14,510 nt of DNA from NIOZ-UU13 sp964417935 (lineage in GTDB: Bacteria > Planctomycetota > Phycisphaerae > Sedimentisphaerales > Anaerobacaceae): the NCBI GenBank assembly GCA_964417935.1, contig CAYQKF010000123.1, forward strand, positions 1 to 14,510. Reading direction: 5' to 3'. Made by a program: the position numbers and the translations under genes. The notes under the pieces are model-generated. The model saw only the letters and a list, made by a program, of their open reading frames with translations. It did no database searches and was not told the origin of the DNA. Shown here piece by piece: positions 1 to 6,851 of the stretch; within the stretch, counting starts at the first letter, position 1; the number at the start of each line of letters is the position of its first letter.

Positions 1-9
1 CTCTCGCCT

Positions 10-87
10 GTCATTCTGAACGGAGCGCAGCGAAGTGAAGAATCTCCTCTTCGTTAGACAGATTCTTCGGCTTCGCCTCAGAATGAC
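10..87. repeat. Long imperfect inverted repeat (hairpin element)
   Basis: The outer arms GTCATTCTGA (10-19) and TCAGAATGAC (78-87) are exact reverse complements. The inner arms, about 30-45 and 60-76, pair with one extra base (GCGAAGTGAAGAATCT against AGATTCTTCGGCTTCGC), leaving a loop of about 14 bases. The element lies just after the stop of the TolC-type gene, so it could form a stem in the 3' end of that transcript. There is no clear T-run, so a terminator role is unproven. Sequences of this kind are known as dispersed intergenic repeats in many bacterial genomes; here that identity is from memory, while the pairing is seen directly. Confidence 0.8.
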
Positions 88-116
88 AAAGGATGAAGGG
101 TTATTCGGATAGGCTC

Positions 117-1718
117 TTAATGCTCCCACATTCCGTCCGGTCGCACCTGAAGCACGCCGGTATCGCTGTAAAAATTGAGTGTCGCATTGGCATAATTTAC
201 CAATGCCTGAGTAGCTTCATTTTGCGCCTCAAATAAGTCACCCTGTGCAGCCAGAACCCGGCGACTACTAGCGCGTGCATACTGCATCAGCAGATTGGTC
301 TTTCTAAAGCGCTCCTGGGCCACCTTAAGGGCCTCCGATTGAATCCTGTATCGCTCCGCTGCCTCTGCAAGATCACGGTAAGCTTGGCGGACTTCCAGCC
401 TGATCGTATCGGCAGCCAGCTCATATTCTCGCTGTCGCTGATTCAGCGTGATGAGAGTTTTTCTATAGACATTTTGTTCAGCCACACGATCCACCGGCAA
501 ACTAAGTTCGAAGTCCAGATTATAGTCATTGGCAGCTTGCAAGGTCTGCCGGTTACCCTGCTGTTGCGAGGCAACATCGGACGTGCCCGAAATGCTTAAG
601 TCAGCGCGAAAGGCATCTGCCGCCACGAAGACCTTACGCTGCGCATCAATAACACCCTCGGCGCTATTAACAAGGTCAAGACGCCGAAGCAAAGCGGTTT
701 CGACAACCTCAGCCTCAGCAAAATCTGGCTCAAGTCTCTCCACAGCCCTTAAAGCTTCAAGCTCACTGTCGTCTAATTGGAATTCTATCGTGGTTGGCAC
801 ACTAAGTGTTATCTTGAATAAATCCAACAGCGACTCATATTCTTTCCGAGCTTGAACATGTATATCTTTGGCTTTCAACATCTCCTGTCGCATTCTATCA
901 AGCTCTAACGTGGGCAAACGGCCGGCATTAGTTAATTTTTCAACACGACCAGATAACAAGGCAAGAGTATTGTAGTTGGATTTTGCGTTTCTGGTCAGGT
1001 CATACAGTTCCAGTACCTCGTAGTATTGTGCGATAACAGAAACCACAAACGTCTGACGGAACCGATTGAACGTGCGTACCTGATATAACGTGTCCCGCTC
1101 AGCCTGTGTGAGGTTCTCTAATACTACTTTCGGATTGCTGCCGCGAAGCAAAGGTTGTGTGAGAGTTGCAGTCAAAACAGAGGCCAGCCCCCCCTTCATA
1201 TTACCGGTAAGCACATCAAGCCAGGCGGCTGATATTTTAGCACCTATCAGAGTGCCTGTCGCTAATAACCTGTTAAAACCGAAATTTGTCTCAAGCCCCC
1301 AGACCTCATCATTCCAGTCGGCGTCGTATCCGCCGCTCATCCCGGCAAAAAACTGTCTTTTAAACTCGTGGCGGGCCAACCTCAAATCCAACGCCATTGT
1401 GTATAAAGTTTCCTTCTGCAATTGATATTCACGATTGTGGGCCGTCGCAATTGCAACCGCCCGTGGAAGGCTCAGTACGCCGCTGGCAGGTATGGTTTTC
1501 TCAATTTGAATGTCGTTAGGCGATGGAGCGGTGTCGCTAATCTTATAGTTAGTTTTTGTGCCGAAATCTTTACGCCATTTTTGGTCGATGATGTTATAGA
1601 CCTGTTCGTCAGCTTCCTTTTTATAGTTATGCTGAGTGCACCCGGCCACACTACACAAACAGACAAGGCCGCATATAATCAGATAACTCAGTTGTTTTGT
1701 AAAACAATTGCAAATCAT
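117..1718 (-). CDS. TolC-family outer-membrane efflux lipoprotein
   Basis: Predicted outer-membrane channel of a tripartite export system, 533 residues. Translation from the ATG at 1716-1718 is preferred over an upstream in-frame start at 1829: it has AGGTGA eight bases upstream and begins directly with a lipoprotein signal (hydrophobic stretch about 9-26, lipobox VAGC with the lipidated Cys27). The longer form would bury this signal and overlap the upstream gene. The mature part shows two long helical halves typical of the OEP fold, with heptad-rich segments such as LTQAERDTLYQVRTF and LRRLDLVNSAEGVIDA, and a final YANATLNFYSDTGVL segment. The residue after the Cys is Thr, compatible with outer-membrane sorting. 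The gene lies 29 bases after the HlyD-type gene, so the two are almost certainly co-transcribed. The substrate cannot be read from the sequence. Confidence 0.88.
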   Translation of the reverse strand: MICNCFTKQLSYLIICGLVCLCSVAGCTQHNYKKEADEQVYNIIDQKWRKDFGTKTNYKISDTAPSPNDIQIEKTIPASGVLSLPRAVAIATAHNREYQLQKETLYTMALDLRLARHEFKRQFFAGMSGGYDADWNDEVWGLETNFGFNRLLATGTLIGAKISAAWLDVLTGNMKGGLASVLTATLTQPLLRGSNPKVVLENLTQAERDTLYQVRTFNRFRQTFVVSVIAQYYEVLELYDLTRNAKSNYNTLALLSGRVEKLTNAGRLPTLELDRMRQEMLKAKDIHVQARKEYESLLDLFKITLSVPTTIEFQLDDSELEALRAVERLEPDFAEAEVVETALLRRLDLVNSAEGVIDAQRKVFVAADAFRADLSISGTSDVASQQQGNRQTLQAANDYNLDFELSLPVDRVAEQNVYRKTLITLNQRQREYELAADTIRLEVRQAYRDLAEAAERYRIQSEALKVAQERFRKTNLLMQYARASSRRVLAAQGDLFEAQNEATQALVNYANATLNFYSDTGVLQVRPDGMWEH

Positions 1719-1747
1719 AATATTCACCTGCGGCTTTGAAGTCTTAT

Positions 1748-2959
1748 CTACAATCTGCGTATCCCAACCATCTCGCCTGGGACCAGCTCTAAGCCATCGG
1801 GAACCTCTATCACTACGGGTCGTCCCCATTGAGGGATGTTAGGATTTCGCCATAGTCGTTCCGGCATTAGTTCCATTGTGGGCCCGACATGTGTTATCTG
1901 GGACGTCGCTATCTGTGGCGGTTCCCTGTCCTTGATGAGTTCAACGAGCATCTTTTCTTCCACTTGACCTAATTGTCTGTCGCCGACGTATGCAATGATT
2001 TCACTCGGCCTGGCCTCAGCTATGACAAGGATGGGCTCGCCGGCGGCAACGACTTCGCCAGGCCTTCGTAGAATTTTCTCGCCCGGCCTGCGTAGGCGAA
2101 CCTCATTTGCCCGCTGCTGAACTGGGATCACTACGCCATCTATTGGAGCCTTCAACTCTAATGCCTCACGAGACTTCAGCGCCTCGAGCTGCGCCAACAG
2201 TCCGTCCATAAGGCGCTCCTGAACGCCTATCTGTTTGCGTATAACCTCCAAAGCATCATCTACAGAAGGGTGAAATGGATGGCTTCGCGCATATTCATCC
2301 CACCGCTGCTGGTTTTGTTCCAAATCAATTTTGGCCTGCTCCAGCAAATGCTCGTTCTCTTCGATCTTTTTTGCCAGAGCGTTGTATTGAACTTGAGTTT
2401 TCTCCAGCTCGTAGGGCGCGACGGCATCCTGTTCCAGGAGGTCCCGGACAATCTTTGCTTCCATGGCCAGGTCTTCCAAAATTATGCGGTCGGAAGCAAT
2501 TTGTGACCTCAGGCTAAGTATCTGAACTCTGGCATTTTCCACGTCAATGGAAAATCTTCTACTGTCGCTGAGCCGAGTGGTTTGGCGGTCGGTTTTTTCA
2601 GCGAGCAGGTCGTCCTGAGTTGGGACTAACTGAGCTGCCAGGTGTTCTATTTCCGCTAAAATAGGCTCCAATTGTGTCTGCAATTCGACCCGTGGCTGCT
2701 CATTATCGAGTATGGTATTGACTACGGCTACTGTTTGCCCCTTTTTCACATTTTCGAACAGTTGGACGTGGACGGTTTTAAGCCGGGCCGGGCAGTTAAC
2801 AGCAATCTGACGTACCTGTCCACGAGCAATGCCGACGATTTCAAACCGTTGCGAGCGACGAGTGAAAAGCCCAACCACGCATGCGACGGCACTTAGCCAA
2901 ACTACGATAGGCAGAAGGTGCCGACGTAAACGAAAAAGATAACTTGTGAGGCTTATCAT
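1748..2959 (-). CDS. HlyD/RND-type periplasmic adaptor (membrane fusion protein)
   Basis: Predicted adaptor joining an inner-membrane component to the TolC-type channel. A GTG at 2968 would give 406 residues; the ATG at 2959 (403 residues), preceded by GAGTGAGA, is preferred. Using the longer numbering, there is one membrane anchor at about 17-36, a first lipoyl half near 48-85 (VKKGQTVAVV), a long alpha-helical hairpin at about 95-270 rich in Glu, Gln and Leu, a second lipoyl half at 272-318 (LKAPIDGVVIPV ... VVAAGEPILVIAEA), then a beta-barrel region to the end. A short internal duplication, RRPGEKIL-RRPGEVV (293-307), sits within the second lipoyl half and lengthens a loop. The gene lies between DUF4956 and TolC-type genes on one strand. 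No pump gene accompanies it here. Confidence 0.87.
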   Translation of the reverse strand: MISLTSYLFRLRRHLLPIVVWLSAVACVVGLFTRRSQRFEIVGIARGQVRQIAVNCPARLKTVHVQLFENVKKGQTVAVVNTILDNEQPRVELQTQLEPILAEIEHLAAQLVPTQDDLLAEKTDRQTTRLSDSRRFSIDVENARVQILSLRSQIASDRIILEDLAMEAKIVRDLLEQDAVAPYELEKTQVQYNALAKKIEENEHLLEQAKIDLEQNQQRWDEYARSHPFHPSVDDALEVIRKQIGVQERLMDGLLAQLEALKSREALELKAPIDGVVIPVQQRANEVRLRRPGEKILRRPGEVVAAGEPILVIAEARPSEIIAYVGDRQLGQVEEKMLVELIKDREPPQIATSQITHVGPTMELMPERLWRNPNIPQWGRPVVIEVPDGLELVPGEMVGIRRL

Positions 2960-2968
2960 AATTCTCAC

Positions 2969-3051
2969 TCGTTGTTTATTACTACAGCACTACTTGGTCA
3001 TTTGAATTTTGGTCATTAGATATTGTTTAGGATTTAGGATTTATACTTTAT
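2969..3051. repeat. AT-rich degenerate repeat between DUF4956 and HlyD genes
   Basis: This 83-base gap holds two copies of a TTGGTCATT / TTTGGTCATT motif and two copies of GGATTTA in a row (AGGATTTAGGATTTATAC). It has the look of the short degenerate repeats that occupy other gaps of the window. No convincing promoter or terminator was seen, so the four-gene minus-strand block can still be one transcript. Confidence 0.5.
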
Positions 3052-3750
3052 TTAGACCTCCAGCAGCCGTTCCTGCATTGTCAGACTGATATTCTCAAGG
3101 CCCTCAACTTTTTGTAGTTCGGACAACATTTGTTGGTTTTTTGCGGCATTTCTTATCATCAACTGATAAGCGTATTCGACTTCGGCGGTGCCAAAGCCGC
3201 TCTCTTGCGCCGAGATGAGGGTAAAACTGCCGCAGAAACGTTTAAGGATAGCGGAAATTGGGCTATCAGGTCCAATGTGGCCTACGAAGCTAAACCGCAG
3301 AAAGCCGTTGTGCGGCTGATGTGTACCGAAGCCGGTCAGATACAAATAAATTGCTATTAAACTTAGAATAACGGTCCCGACAATGGCCACTGCATAGCGC
3401 TGAGAGCCTGCTGCCATGCCCACGACCAGTGAGCAAAAAATGAAGGCTATGTCCCTGGTGTCTTTGATGATGTTGCGAAAACGTATAATTGCTAAAGCAC
3501 CCATCAAACCAACAGCGGTGATGATACTTGTACCGATGACAGCCATAACCATTGCCACAACGACGGTAATTAGAACCAGTGATTGGACAAAGGATTTTGA
3601 ATAAGACAGACCGCTATGAGTGAAGTAATAAACCCAGGCCAGTGCCTGTCCGAGAACAAAGGCAAGCAGCAGTGACAGCAGAACCGCCTCGGGTGTAAAA
3701 GGCCCCCCTGCTGAAGGTGTATCTTCCAGTATTTGCCAAATTCTATCCAT
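3052..3750 (-). CDS. DUF4956 family multi-pass membrane protein
   Basis: Inner-membrane protein of 232 residues from the ATG at 3748-3750. That start has GGGA eight bases upstream and lies two bases after the stop of the VTC gene, so translational coupling is likely; a longer TTG start at 3780 is less credible. About four hydrophobic segments are visible (near 21-43, 55-82, 99-114 and 118-139). Between them lies the family hallmark GALAIIRFRNIIKDTRD (84-100), followed by a soluble C-terminal domain of about 90 residues ending QKVEGLENISLTMQERLLEV. DUF4956 genes are known neighbours of VTC-domain genes across bacteria, often with CotH. Their biochemical function is not established; a role in moving or sensing the VTC product at the membrane is inference. 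Confidence 0.9.
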   Translation of the reverse strand: MDRIWQILEDTPSAGGPFTPEAVLLSLLLAFVLGQALAWVYYFTHSGLSYSKSFVQSLVLITVVVAMVMAVIGTSIITAVGLMGALAIIRFRNIIKDTRDIAFIFCSLVVGMAAGSQRYAVAIVGTVILSLIAIYLYLTGFGTHQPHNGFLRFSFVGHIGPDSPISAILKRFCGSFTLISAQESGFGTAEVEYAYQLMIRNAAKNQQMLSELQKVEGLENISLTMQERLLEV

Positions 3751-3752
3751 AA

Positions 3753-4760
3753 TTAGTATCCCGCTAACTGGGGTGCACAAAACTTTAACAAACAGGATTC
3801 TTTAATTGACGAAGCATACTTTGATATTGATTGCTGCCGTAAGTTGAAACACTTGACCATCCGGCTCAGCCATACGGGATAATGACCGGTAAACTTGATT
3901 TCCAAAATAATGCCGCCTAAGGTATAGGGATTAAGCTGCCAGGTTCCACCGCTAAGTCTAACTTCGGGCAAGCTGGTAACATTGTAAGCAAGCTCACGGT
4001 CAAAGGTTACTCTTAGTCTGTTTTCCGAACCGCCTTCGTATGCCTGCCGAGTGTAACGAACTAATACCGCAGGCCTGGCTCTGATATTGTTCATATAGAA
4101 CTGGAATTGATTGATTGTCTCGGTGTCGGCCGTATAATTCTGCGGCGGCAGAGGCAAGCCCGCAAGCAAAGTTGGCACATCGCGGTTCATAACCCTGGCC
4201 CGGTTTTTGATAATAATAGTGTTTATCCTGCGCTTAATCTCACAAAAGCGAGGATAATCCGGTTCGTCGGTATAACTGCGGATCCGCAGCTTGAAGCGAT
4301 TTTTGTGTCCTCCGAGACTCTCTCTGCAGAGATGCAGGTCGCCCGAATCCAGATAAAGACTCACAATCGGATAATCACCGCTTTGCTGCAACTTACAGTA
4401 CCGGTCCAGTTGCAAGTGTGGCTTAATAAACTGGGCTATCGCCTCGGCCTTTGACTCACTAATGTGATATTTCAGCTCGTGGCGATAACTGATAGTACGA
4501 CCGGTCTGTGGCGCAAGCCATCCTGTGGACTTATCCGGCATTTTTGCGGTCCGTAAGGACTCCCAAGGAGTGCTCGATTTGCCTTTACGATACCGAGATG
4601 CTACTCTGCGAAGTAGGGCTTCGCTACGAAGCACGAGGCTGGCATTCCCTCTGTTAGAAATGGTCTTCGGCTGCCCTAAAGTATGTTTTAATGATTTATC
4701 TTTTTTAAACATAACAACCCAGGTTATCAGGTCCTGATTTCCTGATCTGCTGATATCCAT
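3753..4760 (-). CDS. VTC-domain polyphosphate polymerase-like protein
   Basis: The VTC domain is the CYTH-related tunnel fold which, in yeast Vtc4, makes polyphosphate from ATP. From the outermost ATG (4760) it is 335 residues, and the domain spans about 89-320. Expected strand motifs appear in order: RHELKYHI (93-100), SLYLDS (134-139), RFKLRIRSY (155-163), CEIKRR (173-178), VRYTRQAY (234-241), RVTFDREL (250-257), ILEIKF (285-290) and SISKYASS (311-318). The basic and acidic residues of the tunnel are retained. The first 88 residues are low-complexity and overlap repeat-like DNA; ATGs at 4712 and 4541 are alternatives, and the 4541 start gives about 262 residues, closer to a domain-only protein. 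No start has a strong Shine-Dalgarno sequence. It is first in a minus-strand block with DUF4956, HlyD-type and TolC-type genes. Confidence 0.85.
   Translation of the reverse strand: MDISRSGNQDLITWVVMFKKDKSLKHTLGQPKTISNRGNASLVLRSEALLRRVASRYRKGKSSTPWESLRTAKMPDKSTGWLAPQTGRTISYRHELKYHISESKAEAIAQFIKPHLQLDRYCKLQQSGDYPIVSLYLDSGDLHLCRESLGGHKNRFKLRIRSYTDEPDYPRFCEIKRRINTIIIKNRARVMNRDVPTLLAGLPLPPQNYTADTETINQFQFYMNNIRARPAVLVRYTRQAYEGGSENRLRVTFDRELAYNVTSLPEVRLSGGTWQLNPYTLGGIILEIKFTGHYPVWLSRMVKCFNLRQQSISKYASSIKESCLLKFCAPQLAGY
4545..4660. repeat. Cluster of short palindromes at the 5' end of the VTC gene
   Basis: Reading the minus strand, several small inverted repeats follow each other: GCTTCG-TAG-CGAAGC, CTACT-TCGCAG-AGTAG, ACTCC-TTGG-GAGT and GTCC-TTAC-GGAC. 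The stretch stays open in the VTC reading frame (residues about 34-72) but does not look like conserved protein. It is either a repeat captured as an N-terminal extension or part of an untranslated leader if translation starts at 4541. Confidence 0.55.
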
Positions 4761-4828
4761 ACTTCAACCACTTTAGGCACTCCAAACTTTAGGTACTTTA
4801 GTTCACTTGTTAACTCATTTTCGGGCAC
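4761..4828. repeat. Degenerate CTTTAGGCACT-type repeat before the VTC gene
   Basis: The plus strand shows three variants of one short unit: CTTTAGGCACT, CTTTAGGTACT and TTTAGTTCACTT, spaced by a few bases. The outermost VTC start codon lies at the border of this block. The pattern is seen directly; membership of a genome-wide dispersed family is inference. Confidence 0.55.
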
Positions 4829-4885
4829 TTACAGCTTTTGACACGCCTGTCGGAAGCGTGCGTATCCGCATCTGTTATCGGACAT
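4829..4885 (-). CDS. Possible 18-residue leader peptide upstream of the VTC operon
   Basis: A short ORF starting at ATG 4883-4885 follows GGGAGG with only three intervening bases, a strong but close Shine-Dalgarno sequence. It encodes MSDNRCGYARFRQACQKL and ends with TAA at 4829-4831. It begins about 55 bases after the start point implied by the promoter at 4947-4976, and about 70 bases before the outermost VTC start. The peptide is basic with two Cys residues and has no run of one amino acid that would suggest classical attenuation. It could be a leader peptide, an independent microprotein or chance; coding status is unproven. Confidence 0.3.
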   Translation of the reverse strand: MSDNRCGYARFRQACQKL

Positions 4886-4946
4886 GTACCTCCCTTACGA
4901 TGCACAAAGCCGCTTAGCCCGGATATCCAATCTCAGAACTTTACCT

Positions 4947-4976
4947 ATTCTAACATATTTAGACTGGTTAAGTCAA
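4947..4976 (-). promoter_or_regulatory. Sigma-70-type promoter of the VTC-DUF4956-HlyD-TolC block
   Basis: On the minus strand a -35 box TTGACT (4971-4976) and a -10 box TAGAAT (4947-4952) are separated by 18 bases. TG lies one base before the -10, an extended -10 arrangement. Transcription would start near 4940 and run into the possible leader peptide and the VTC gene. Confidence 0.6.
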
Positions 4977-4977
4977 C

Positions 4978-5007
4978 CCCCGTTAGATATAAAATTATCT
5001 CACGGGG
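4978..5007. terminator. Stable hairpin between the 506-residue gene and the VTC promoter
   Basis: CCCCGT (4978-4983) pairs with ACGGGG (5002-5007). After one mismatch, AGATA (4985-4989) pairs with TATCT (4996-5000), leaving a six-base AT loop. It lies about 130 bases after the stop of the minus-strand 506-residue gene and directly upstream of the VTC promoter. It may end incoming transcription, but no T-run follows, so this is a tentative call. Confidence 0.4.
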
Positions 5008-5026
5008 TCAATACTATTTTAGTTCT

Positions 5027-5052
5027 ATAATCGTCTTGATGATGACGATTAT
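5027..5052. terminator. AT-rich hairpin downstream of the 506-residue gene
   Basis: ATAATCGTC (5027-5035) and GACGATTAT (5044-5052) are exact reverse complements with an eight-base loop. This stem is the first one met by transcripts leaving the minus-strand gene that stops at 5134. No U-rich tail is evident. The rest of the 4761-5133 gap holds nothing else recognisable. Confidence 0.35.
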
Positions 5053-5133
5053 GGGGCTGTTTGCAGAGCATAATTTAATAATTTAGTGTGCCCCGCCGTT
5101 TGGCTAAGCCGCAACAGGTTCTGGGCAAAACGC

Positions 5134-6654
5134 TCAACCACACATTTTGGAATTGTGGGACCGTTTCTTCACCCGAAAAGGTATCAATTGAGTTGTCAAC
5201 AAAATTATCAATCCAACGCATACACTTAGCGTGGTCCAGGTAAGCACGGCCGAAGTTATCAGCACCAACCATACTGACACTTGCACACCCGGTAAGGGCA
5301 CAAACATTTTGGCATGGCGTTTATGCCAACGCCACGTTCTATAGATAGTGGCAAGCACTTCATAGACTCCCAGGCATATAAAGAGAGTAATGACAACATA
5401 CACGGACAAAGGTAGCTTGCCTTGTTCGGCCACCTCTCCCATATCGACCGACCCACGTGTGAGCACAAATAGCACAGCGGCTTCGCCAAGGTATGGTGCA
5501 TCAGATATGTTTGACAACATACGAGGCCCCAGCAGTGTCCCATTCGGCAATGGCCACGAGCCGACTATAGCTTGTGCAGCAAGCGTATATGCATGGTCAA
5601 AACGTCCCATAGCCCTTGCAGCCCCGATACCGAAGGCACTTGCTGCAGCCCCATAGCCACCTACGACGGGTCCGGAATCCACGTCGTCTAATGCAAACCA
5701 TCCCACATCGACATCCTTTGGATACTCCCTAAATCCTGCAAACCATCGTCCCTGTTGCCAAAACTGTTCCTCATATTTGGCATACCATTCGCGGGCGGTT
5801 TCCGGCCACAATTCGGGTGCCCAGATAAGCATGAATGACAATCCTACGCCGCGAGCGCTGTCTTTGGCATGTCCTGTCTTTGAATCAACAAAATAAGCGG
5901 GCAGGCCCGTATACTTGTCGAGGCGCGTTTCTTTAAAACCGCGAATCGCACGGGCGGCAAAATCAGCATGGTCGGTGCCCAAAACCGTGTCTGCCCGCCG
6001 GATTGCAGCGATTGCGGGCAGAATATCAACAGGGTAGCATTGGCCGGGATAATCATCCAATAGTCCATACGGAGATTGGTCAAGCTCAATCGACAGCGAT
6101 TCCACCTGGCTACGCAGGAGCTCTTCATATCTTGTGTCACCACAAAGCTTCTGATAACTGGTCAATCCGCTGATTAGCAACATCCTGTAGAACAGATTCT
6201 CCTTCTCAAGGTAAGCATCCCCCCAGTGATCTTTGACCCAGCTTGCATGATTGGGGTCAGCGACCAGAGCTGCGGTTGCCTCTATCGCGCTTCGTGCATA
6301 GTCCCTCGGCGCAGACGACGCGAGCGTAGGGTTCTCGTCGAACGCTTCCTGTAGTGCCTCAGTCGCCCAAAGATAAAACACCGAACCAAACACCGGCCAT
6401 TCAGTCCTGGATATGTTCTCAGTAGTCAGCTTCGTTGCAGCCTTGGATTCCACACGTTGTCGGGCCCATTTTTCGTACCTGGGGGAGAGTGCTTTATGCC
6501 AGCGAAACACACAACGTGGCATTTTGTCGCTGTACAGGCCCGGATCTCGCAGGTCGTGAATCAGCATCCCGGCCGGGATAAGCAGAGCGTACGCCGACAG
6601 GAAAATCATGATAGCGGCATTGATATTGACACACAAGGTCAATCGCTTCTTCAT
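5134..6654 (-). CDS. Membrane-anchored protein with probable alpha/alpha-barrel domain, linalool dehydratase/isomerase-like
   Basis: A 506-residue protein whose ATG at 6654 is preceded by GAGAGGT, a good Shine-Dalgarno sequence. There is one N-terminal membrane segment (about 11-33), a large soluble region (40-410), and two or three C-terminal segments (about 416-438 and 458-492). The soluble part is built of paired helices with motifs such as YRMLLISGLTSYQKLCGDTRY (split here as YRMLLISGL and TSYQKLCGDTRY, 156-176), YPGQCYPVD (202-210), GPVVGGYGAAASAFGIGAAR (328-347) and GEAAVLFVL (390-398). This order, especially GD-RY followed by G-C-P, recalls the linalool dehydratase/isomerase-type (alpha/alpha)6 barrel, recognised from memory only. 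The substrate and catalytic residues are unknown. It appears monocistronic, with its own promoter. Confidence 0.6.
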   Translation of the reverse strand: MKKRLTLCVNINAAIMIFLSAYALLIPAGMLIHDLRDPGLYSDKMPRCVFRWHKALSPRYEKWARQRVESKAATKLTTENISRTEWPVFGSVFYLWATEALQEAFDENPTLASSAPRDYARSAIEATAALVADPNHASWVKDHWGDAYLEKENLFYRMLLISGLTSYQKLCGDTRYEELLRSQVESLSIELDQSPYGLLDDYPGQCYPVDILPAIAAIRRADTVLGTDHADFAARAIRGFKETRLDKYTGLPAYFVDSKTGHAKDSARGVGLSFMLIWAPELWPETAREWYAKYEEQFWQQGRWFAGFREYPKDVDVGWFALDDVDSGPVVGGYGAAASAFGIGAARAMGRFDHAYTLAAQAIVGSWPLPNGTLLGPRMLSNISDAPYLGEAAVLFVLTRGSVDMGEVAEQGKLPLSVYVVITLFICLGVYEVLATIYRTWRWHKRHAKMFVPLPGVQVSVWLVLITSAVLTWTTLSVCVGLIILLTTQLIPFRVKKRSHNSKMCG

Positions 6655-6689
6655 GTTTTACCTCTCCGTGTCCAAACACTATATGCTTG

Positions 6690-6718
6690 AAGATAACATA
6701 TCGTGATGTCAATGTCAA
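6690..6718 (-). promoter_or_regulatory. Promoter of the 506-residue membrane protein gene
   Basis: On the minus strand a perfect -35 box TTGACA (6713-6718) is 17 bases from TATCTT (6690-6695), with TG one base before the -10. A second TTGACA follows immediately at 6707-6712. The ATG lies about 35 bases downstream of the -10. Confidence 0.55.
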
Positions 6719-6779
6719 TCGAATCCGGTGTTTTACCTGGGATGTCCAGAGAACTTCAAAAAGTTTTCCACAAAGCATA

Positions 6780-6808
6780 TTGACTATTGACTGTTAGATT
6801 CATAGACT
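6780..6808 (+). promoter_or_regulatory. Weak candidate promoter for homoserine dehydrogenase
   Basis: TTGACT (6780-6785) and TAGACT (6803-6808) are 17 bases apart, 44 bases before the start codon. TTGACT is repeated at 6787-6792, and the following bases (ACGAAATACGAGATACTAAA) look like a short dispersed repeat, so the match may be fortuitous. Confidence 0.3.
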
Positions 6809-6851
6809 ACAGCGTTTAAGTTACTAGGTACGAAATACGAGATACTAAATC

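Noticed and set aside
1719..1829. N-terminal extension of the TolC-type protein from the start at 1829
   Set aside because: The extension overlaps the end of the HlyD-type gene and would hide a clear lipoprotein signal that has its own AGGTGA ribosome binding site.
4838..5086. An 82-codon plus-strand open frame upstream of the VTC operon
   Set aside because: It runs antisense through the promoter, hairpins and possible leader peptide; no ribosome binding site or domain was seen.
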